From positions 43,045,633 through 43,109,632 of the forward strand of contig NW_022098036.1 in assembly GCF_002288925.2 (NCBI RefSeq): 64,000 bases of DNA, written 5' to 3'. Shown here piece by piece: positions 60,526 through 64,000 of this stretch; position 1 is the first letter of the stretch, and the number at the start of each line of letters is the position of its first letter. A program made the translations under genes and the position numbers. A model generated the notes under the pieces. That model saw only the letters and a program-made list of their open reading frames with translations. It had not been told where the DNA came from and did not search any database. This DNA comes from Delphinapterus leucas (taxonomy: Eukaryota > Chordata > Mammalia > Artiodactyla > Monodontidae).

Positions 60526-60714
60526 ATTTTTTTTTTATTTTTTTGTTATTAGAAGTCTTTATTTAATTGTCATGTATAGGACACTGTGCCAACCTGGAGA
60601 TCTGGCAATCTTCTCCAACACACATGGAATATTCACAAAAATTAAACACGGACAAGCCCATACATCAATTCTCAATGATTTCAAAATCTGTATCATATAG
60701 ATAAAATCTCTGGA

Positions 60715-60969
60715 ACTTTGGGCCAGCCCAGCCTCTGGGAAAGGAGAGGGGGACTGGAGATTGAATTCAATCATGTGGCCAATGATTTAATCAATTATAC
60801 CTATTTAATGAAACTCTAAGAAAAACTCCTGACACTTAGGCTCAGTGGAACTTCCTGGTTGGTGAACACACTGATGTGCTGGGATGGTGACACACCTGGA
60901 TAGGGTATGCAAGCAGCGCACCCCACTTCCCTAAACTTTGTTCTGTGTGTCTCTTCATTTGCCTATTCC
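60715..60969 (+). mobile_element. Old LTR-like element, cut by the retrovirus
   Basis: ATGTGGCCAATGATTTAATC, TTCCTGGTTGGTGAACACAC, CTGGATAGGGTATGCAAGCA and TGTGTCTCTTCATTTGCCTA followed by TTCC are consecutive blocks of an old mammalian LTR. The text breaks off at the edge of the minus-strand retroviral LTR, as if the provirus inserted in it. The family name is uncertain. Confidence 0.55.
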
Positions 60970-61046
60970 TGATACCGGCTAGGGTTCTTGGCCTTCCCCA
61001 ATCGATAGAAATTGACTAGAGGCCAGACAAGAAATTCAGGCAAGGC

Positions 61047-61052
61047 TTTATT
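61047..61052 (-). promoter_or_regulatory. LTR polyadenylation signal
   Basis: AATAAA on the minus strand (TTTATT on +), 77 bases before the LTR's end, within CCCCAATAAAGCCTTGCC, a typical R-region setting. Confidence 0.8.
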
Positions 61053-61136
61053 GGGGCCCCTGCTGCTGTGGGGGGCAGTGAGAACAAGCAACAGGTTCCC
61101 TTGCTCACTCCCTTGGGGGGGGGAGGGGAAGCTTGT

Positions 61137-61146
61137 TCCTTATATG
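61137..61146 (-). promoter_or_regulatory. LTR TATA-like box
   Basis: CATATAAGGA on the minus strand, about 85 bases upstream of the AATAAA signal, as expected for a retroviral U3 promoter. Activity cannot be judged from sequence. Confidence 0.65.
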
Positions 61147-61481
61147 GGGTGAGAGTAGGGGTGTGTCCAGGGGTCAGGCCGGAGGCGTGGCTTAGGTGGT
61201 TTGCCCATCCCTTAGGTGGTGTTGTGTGTGCAGGGAGCATGCTTAGGACCCCTGCTTTTGCTCCCAACACCCCAGTGTTTGCTCTAGGCTCTTCAAAAGT
61301 GGCAGTTGGGTTTTTTGGTCTCTTTGTATCTTTTGGGTCCAGAATTTGCCCCACTGCTGCATGCGCACGGTTATTTTTAGCCCCATACAGTTTCTTTGTA
61401 TTTTGTTGCTGGAGGAGAGGTGTGTCCAGGTGCAAGCACTGTAGCACTTCAGCAAAGGGCCCCAGGTCCCAGCCTGTCTCA

Positions 61482-61490
61482 TTCCCCCGC
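61482..61490 (-). other. Polypurine tract (plus-strand primer site)
   Basis: GCGGGGGAA on the minus strand abuts the TG that opens the LTR. In retroviruses this tract primes second-strand DNA synthesis. It is shorter than usual and contains one C. Confidence 0.6.
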
Positions 61491-61579
61491 AAAGACTCTA
61501 CACCCTTATTCTTAAGGGGTAAGGGGCCGAAGGTCTCTTCTTCTGAAGCTTCTTCCTGCTGGACAGGGGCCATAGACCC

Positions 61580-61870
61580 TAGCCTACCCTAGAGGTATAG
61601 AAGTCCCTTGCTGACTGTTCTAAGGACCTGTAGGGACCTGGGCCACTCTCCACTGGAATGGGCTGAATTCCTTGAGCCATCATGAGCCTTACTTCAAACT
61701 CTTGAAGCTTGACCAAACTTAGCCAGAAGGTTAAACAAACAAGGGGTAGAAAGGAGAAGAACAACAATAACCATTAAAGAACCTGGAAAGGGAAGGAACC
61801 AGGTTAACTTTGGGCTTCCTTAACTGTTGACCAGACAAAGGAGGTGATGTCGCTCTTGCCAAGAAGCCAT
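61580..61870 (-). pseudogene. env: Env transmembrane-subunit C-terminal remnant (module B)
   Basis: The minus strand encodes the end of a gammaretrovirus-like Env transmembrane subunit. There is a hydrophobic membrane-spanning stretch of about 20 residues containing the STPCLFNLLAKF-type motif (compare FGPCILNLL in the family), then a cytoplasmic tail with LMMAQGIQPIP and YRSLEQSARDF. The membrane span and tail are in different frames, so a frameshift separates them near 61725, and an in-frame stop lies upstream near 61828. It sits just before the polypurine tract, the normal place for the env 3' end. Tails of this kind anchor the envelope in the membrane. This copy is broken. Confidence 0.7.
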
Positions 61871-61911
61871 TCTCCTTGGGTATATATTTTTGTTCATCTC
61901 AGGGTTAAAGT

Positions 61912-62169
61912 TTAATGTGTTTCTCTATTTTTAGAATGGAAGGTCTGGACCTGTTGGTCCCAGCTCTCCTTCTTGGACCAAAAAGTCTGAATCACAGGTT
62001 TACAATGGTAGGGAAGGCAACAGAGCACTAGACAAAATATGGCATAAATCAGTATGACTGAAAAGAAAAGGGTTATAAGAACATGAAAACCTCCTGCCAG
62101 AAATTTTTTTATACTTTGTGGGATCCAGGAGAGCAAACTAGAGAACCAGTTTTCAATTTCCCCGCCCAT
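61912..62169 (-). pseudogene. Membrane-anchor remnant of Env-TM type (module A)
   Basis: An 85-codon open frame on the minus strand. It starts with an amphipathic part containing WFSSLLSWIPQ, followed by a hydrophobic membrane segment of about 25 residues, then a CLVLCCLP cysteine cluster and a basic, polar tail (SKKESW). The layout is that of a retroviral Env transmembrane C-terminus, but of a different type from module B, which follows 50-100 bp downstream. No fusion peptide, immunosuppressive-type segment or CX6CC motif lies upstream, since RNase H sequence ends only about 100 bp away. It could also be an unrelated small membrane-protein frame. The family is not firmly recognised. Confidence 0.5.
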
Positions 62170-62269
62170 ATTGAATAGCTAGGAATGGTGGTTAATTATC
62201 TGCTGAAGGCAAGTGGCTTTTCGAATTTTCTCAATGTTGGTTTCTAGCTGGTATGGGCATGAAGGCTGC

Positions 62270-62796
62270 TTTCTTTGCCTCCCAATCTGCCCTGCTGTTC
62301 CCTTGGGTAATTTGAGAATTTTCCTTTTGGTGCCCGCGGCACTGAATGACTGCTACTAGTTTTGGTTTTTGAGCCGCTTCTATGAGATGTAAAACCTCAG
62401 CCCCATATTTTACAGGGGAATTTTTTGCATTTAAAAGTCCTCTTTCTTTCCAGATAGCTGCATGGGCATGTAAAACAAGGAAGACATATTTTGAGTCTCT
62501 CTCTCTATATATGTATAATTCACTTCCCCTAAGGTTAAGGTTTCAGGGAGGGCTATTAGTTCAGCCCTCTGGGCTGAAGTGTTAGGTGGCAAAGGTTTTG
62601 CTTCTATAACACTATAAGAGCTCACAATAGCATACCCTGCCCTCCTGACTCCATCTTTAATGAAACTACTGCCATCAGTAAACCATTCTTCCTCAAGGTT
62701 TTCTATGGCCTGGTCTGTTAGATCAGGCCTACAGGCATAAACCTGGTCAAGGATTTCAAGGCAGGAATGTGTGAGTTCTGAGCTTTCCATGGGCAT
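62270..62796 (-). pseudogene. pol: Retroviral RNase H domain remnant
   Basis: This is the RNase H domain of pol, which removes the RNA strand during reverse transcription. A frame on the minus strand carries EEWFTDGSSF (first catalytic Asp) and TSAQRAELIAL (catalytic Glu), the standard order. The third acidic site (TDS-type) falls at 62494-62517, where a CT/TA-rich run disrupts it and shifts the frame. Beyond the shift the text continues in another frame with HAHAAIWKERGLL and VIQCRGHQK, the usual domain end, to about 62270. The domain is thus complete in outline but cannot be translated as one piece. The sequence then leaves pol without any integrase. Confidence 0.85.
62430..62460 (-). other. 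pol: Frame-switch zone within RNase H
   Basis: The upstream frame ends here with a stop at about 62431, while the domain's continuing text is in a different frame. This marks the consequence of the indel at the CT/TA-rich run 35-85 bases upstream in coding direction. Confidence 0.6.
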
Positions 62797-62893
62797 TAGT
62801 ATAGTTGGGTTGAGGGTGTGGGAAGCTTTGAGGGTTAGCTCTGGGGAGTCAAAGAGTAAAGCCTGGTGGCCTCCAGTTAGCCAATGGTGACCT

Positions 62894-63253
62894 TTAATTT
62901 CCAGAATCCCTTATACTTGATGAGGGGTCTGGATTTCCAGTGGCTGTCCAAACGTAAGTTTGTTCTCTTCTTCCACTAATAAAGCAGGGGCAGCTACCGC
63001 CCGGAGGCAGCCAGGCCAACCTCAGGCCACAAAGTTTGTTTGGAAAAATAGCCTGAGGAACTTCTAGCTTTCGCCCAAAGACCCCCAGAGCCGTCCCCCG
63101 TTTTTCAGCTACGTACAAGATAAATGGTTCTTTTAAATCGGGGAGACCCAGCACAGGAGCTCTGGTGAGGCCCTGGTTGATATTATGAAAAGCCTTTTTC
63201 TTGTTCCCCAGCCCAAAGTAATAGTTCTGTATCTGAGCCTTTAGTGGCTTCAT
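62894..63253 (-). pseudogene. pol: Reverse-transcriptase connection region remnant
   Basis: A 119-codon open frame on the minus strand. KKAFHNINQGLTRAPVLGLP, followed by FILYVAEKRGTALGVFG, matches the thumb/connection part of class I retroviral pol (the KAF..L...L..AP.L.LPD..KPF.LYV.E..G.ALGVL pattern). The Asp of the usual YVDE is replaced by Ala (YVAE). After KLEVPQAI the match decays and shifts frame, though SCP and TATG-type residues remain. It sits between the YVDD region and RNase H as expected. Confidence 0.8.
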
Positions 63254-63549
63254 ATAGAGGCTTAGCCATTAGTCTGAATCCTGGAATCCAAATTCTGCTA
63301 AATCCTGCCGTGCCTCAGAAAGTACAAAGTTGTTTTTTTTTTTTTTTTTTGTCTTTGGGGCACTTAGGCCTAATATAGTTTGTTTTCTATCTGGAGATAA
63401 CTGTCAGTCAGGGTTTATAATATATCCCATATATTTAACTTGTTGCTTTGAGATTTGGGATTTTCTTCTGGGAGATCCTGTAACCCCAGGTCCCAAGGAA
63501 ATTAAGGATTCAGTGGTATTTTGATCTGAGGCCTTCATGGTGGGGTACA

Positions 63550-64000
63550 TATTAATATATCATCTACATACTGTAGAATGGCCCCTTCTTTTAGGTGTAT
63601 TTTCCTTAGTTCTTTTCCAGGGCCTGGGAGAACAAGTGTGGGCTGTTCTGAAACCTCTGAGGCAGTACCCTCCAGGTATATTGTTGCATTTGGCCTGAGT
63701 GGGGCTTAGTCTCCTCGAAGGCAAACTGATACTGAAATGAGGGATTAACTGGGATGCAAAAGAAGGCATCCTTGAGGTCAAGAACAGTAAACCATTTGGC
63801 ATCTCCAGGAATCTGGACTAATATATTATAAGGATAGGGCACAAGGGTATGTACAGGGACCATTGCATCATTTACTTCTTTAAGGTCTTATACCATTTGA
63901 TATTTCCCAACTGGCAGAATAGGGGTACTGCATGGAGACTGACGGGGCACCAAGAGGCCATGTTTTAAGAATTTATCTATGAGGGGTTGCAAACCTTTTT
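63550..64000 (-). pseudogene. pol: Reverse-transcriptase palm/fingers remnant, cut by window edge
   Basis: Reading leftward from 64000 on the minus strand: GLLVPRQSPCSTPILPVGK (fingers), then DLKEVND after an in-frame stop, then the palm motif WFTVLDLKDAFFCIPV with the first catalytic Asp, then a LPQRFQNSPHLFSQAL block, where Arg replaces the usual Gly of LPQGF. A one-base shift follows, after which ILQYVDDILI carries the YVDD active site at 63559-63570. The pattern is that of class I (gammaretrovirus-like) elements. At least one stop and one frameshift make it inactive. The N-terminus, protease and gag would lie beyond 64000. Confidence 0.88.

Larger units (their letters stand above)
60970..61481 (-). 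mobile_element. 3' LTR of a class I endogenous retrovirus
   Basis: On the minus strand the LTR begins TGAGACAGGC and ends CGGTATCA. The ends form a short imperfect inverted repeat (TGAGAC against TGATAC). The 512-bp length suits gammaretrovirus-like LTRs. A TATA-like CATATAAGGA and an AATAAA polyadenylation signal are in the right order and spacing. It lies directly downstream of a short polypurine tract. A GC-rich U3 includes a G9/C9-type run near 61117. The 5' LTR is beyond the window, so LTR-to-LTR age and the TSD cannot be assessed. Confidence 0.85.

Noticed and set aside
61016..61573. 185-codon open frame on the minus strand
   Set aside because: It runs through the whole retroviral LTR including its TATA and AATAAA region and matches no retroviral protein. 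It is a chance frame in GC-rich LTR sequence.
61068..61592. 174-codon open frame on the + strand
   Set aside because: It is antisense to the LTR, mirrors the frame above and has no recognisable domain.

Overview
This is a gene-poor stretch of a mammalian nuclear genome, most likely from a cetacean. The best species clue is three low-divergence copies of the tRNA-derived CHR SINE of whales, hippos and ruminants (6672-6886, 10223-10549, 12060-12261), which open with the GGCTTCCCTGGTGG-type head. A cetartiodactyl-type LINE-1 supports this, and no ruminant BovB or Bov-tA was seen. No intact cellular protein-coding gene, exon series, tRNA, rRNA or CRISPR array could be supported. The short open frames in the window are chance frames or lie in decayed transposons. 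Family names were assigned by eye from remembered consensus sequences, without a search, so subfamily names are tentative.

Region by region. 1-5300: a 186-bp segment is present twice (2024-2209 and 2735-2920). Next to and around it are an L1 3' end and an old antisense L1, the latter split by a MaLR-like LTR. 5300-12300: MIR, antisense L2 and the three CHR SINEs, two of them with clear target-site duplications (TSDs). 12300-24900: mostly old LINE material (L2 with recognisable reverse-transcriptase coding sequence, L1M, CR1/L3), plus a hAT DNA transposon split by an LTR. 24900-41500: scattered L2, MIR and L1M, a MER20-like hAT element, a young-looking L1 3' end, and an L2 split by an LTR-like insertion. 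43800-50200: antisense L2, a degraded ERVL integrase region, a 33-bp near-exact repeat pair, and two small hAT elements. 50800-51690: a repeat-free block that is a candidate regulatory element. 52370-53885: a 5'-truncated L1 with a perfect 12-bp TSD. 53900-57400: old antisense L1 carrying another MaLR LTR, then MIR. 60970-64000: the 3' part of a class I (gammaretrovirus-like) endogenous retrovirus on the minus strand, cut by the window edge.

The retrovirus is the most structured item. Reading right to left it has reverse transcriptase with a YVDD motif, the connection domain and RNase H, then two Env-transmembrane-like pieces, a polypurine tract and a 512-bp LTR. Integrase and the Env surface subunit are absent, and the reading frame is broken repeatedly, so this copy cannot make working proteins. 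I found no clear evidence of a new multi-gene system. The items most worth a second look are the recent 186-bp duplication, the rearranged retrovirus and the repeat-free block.
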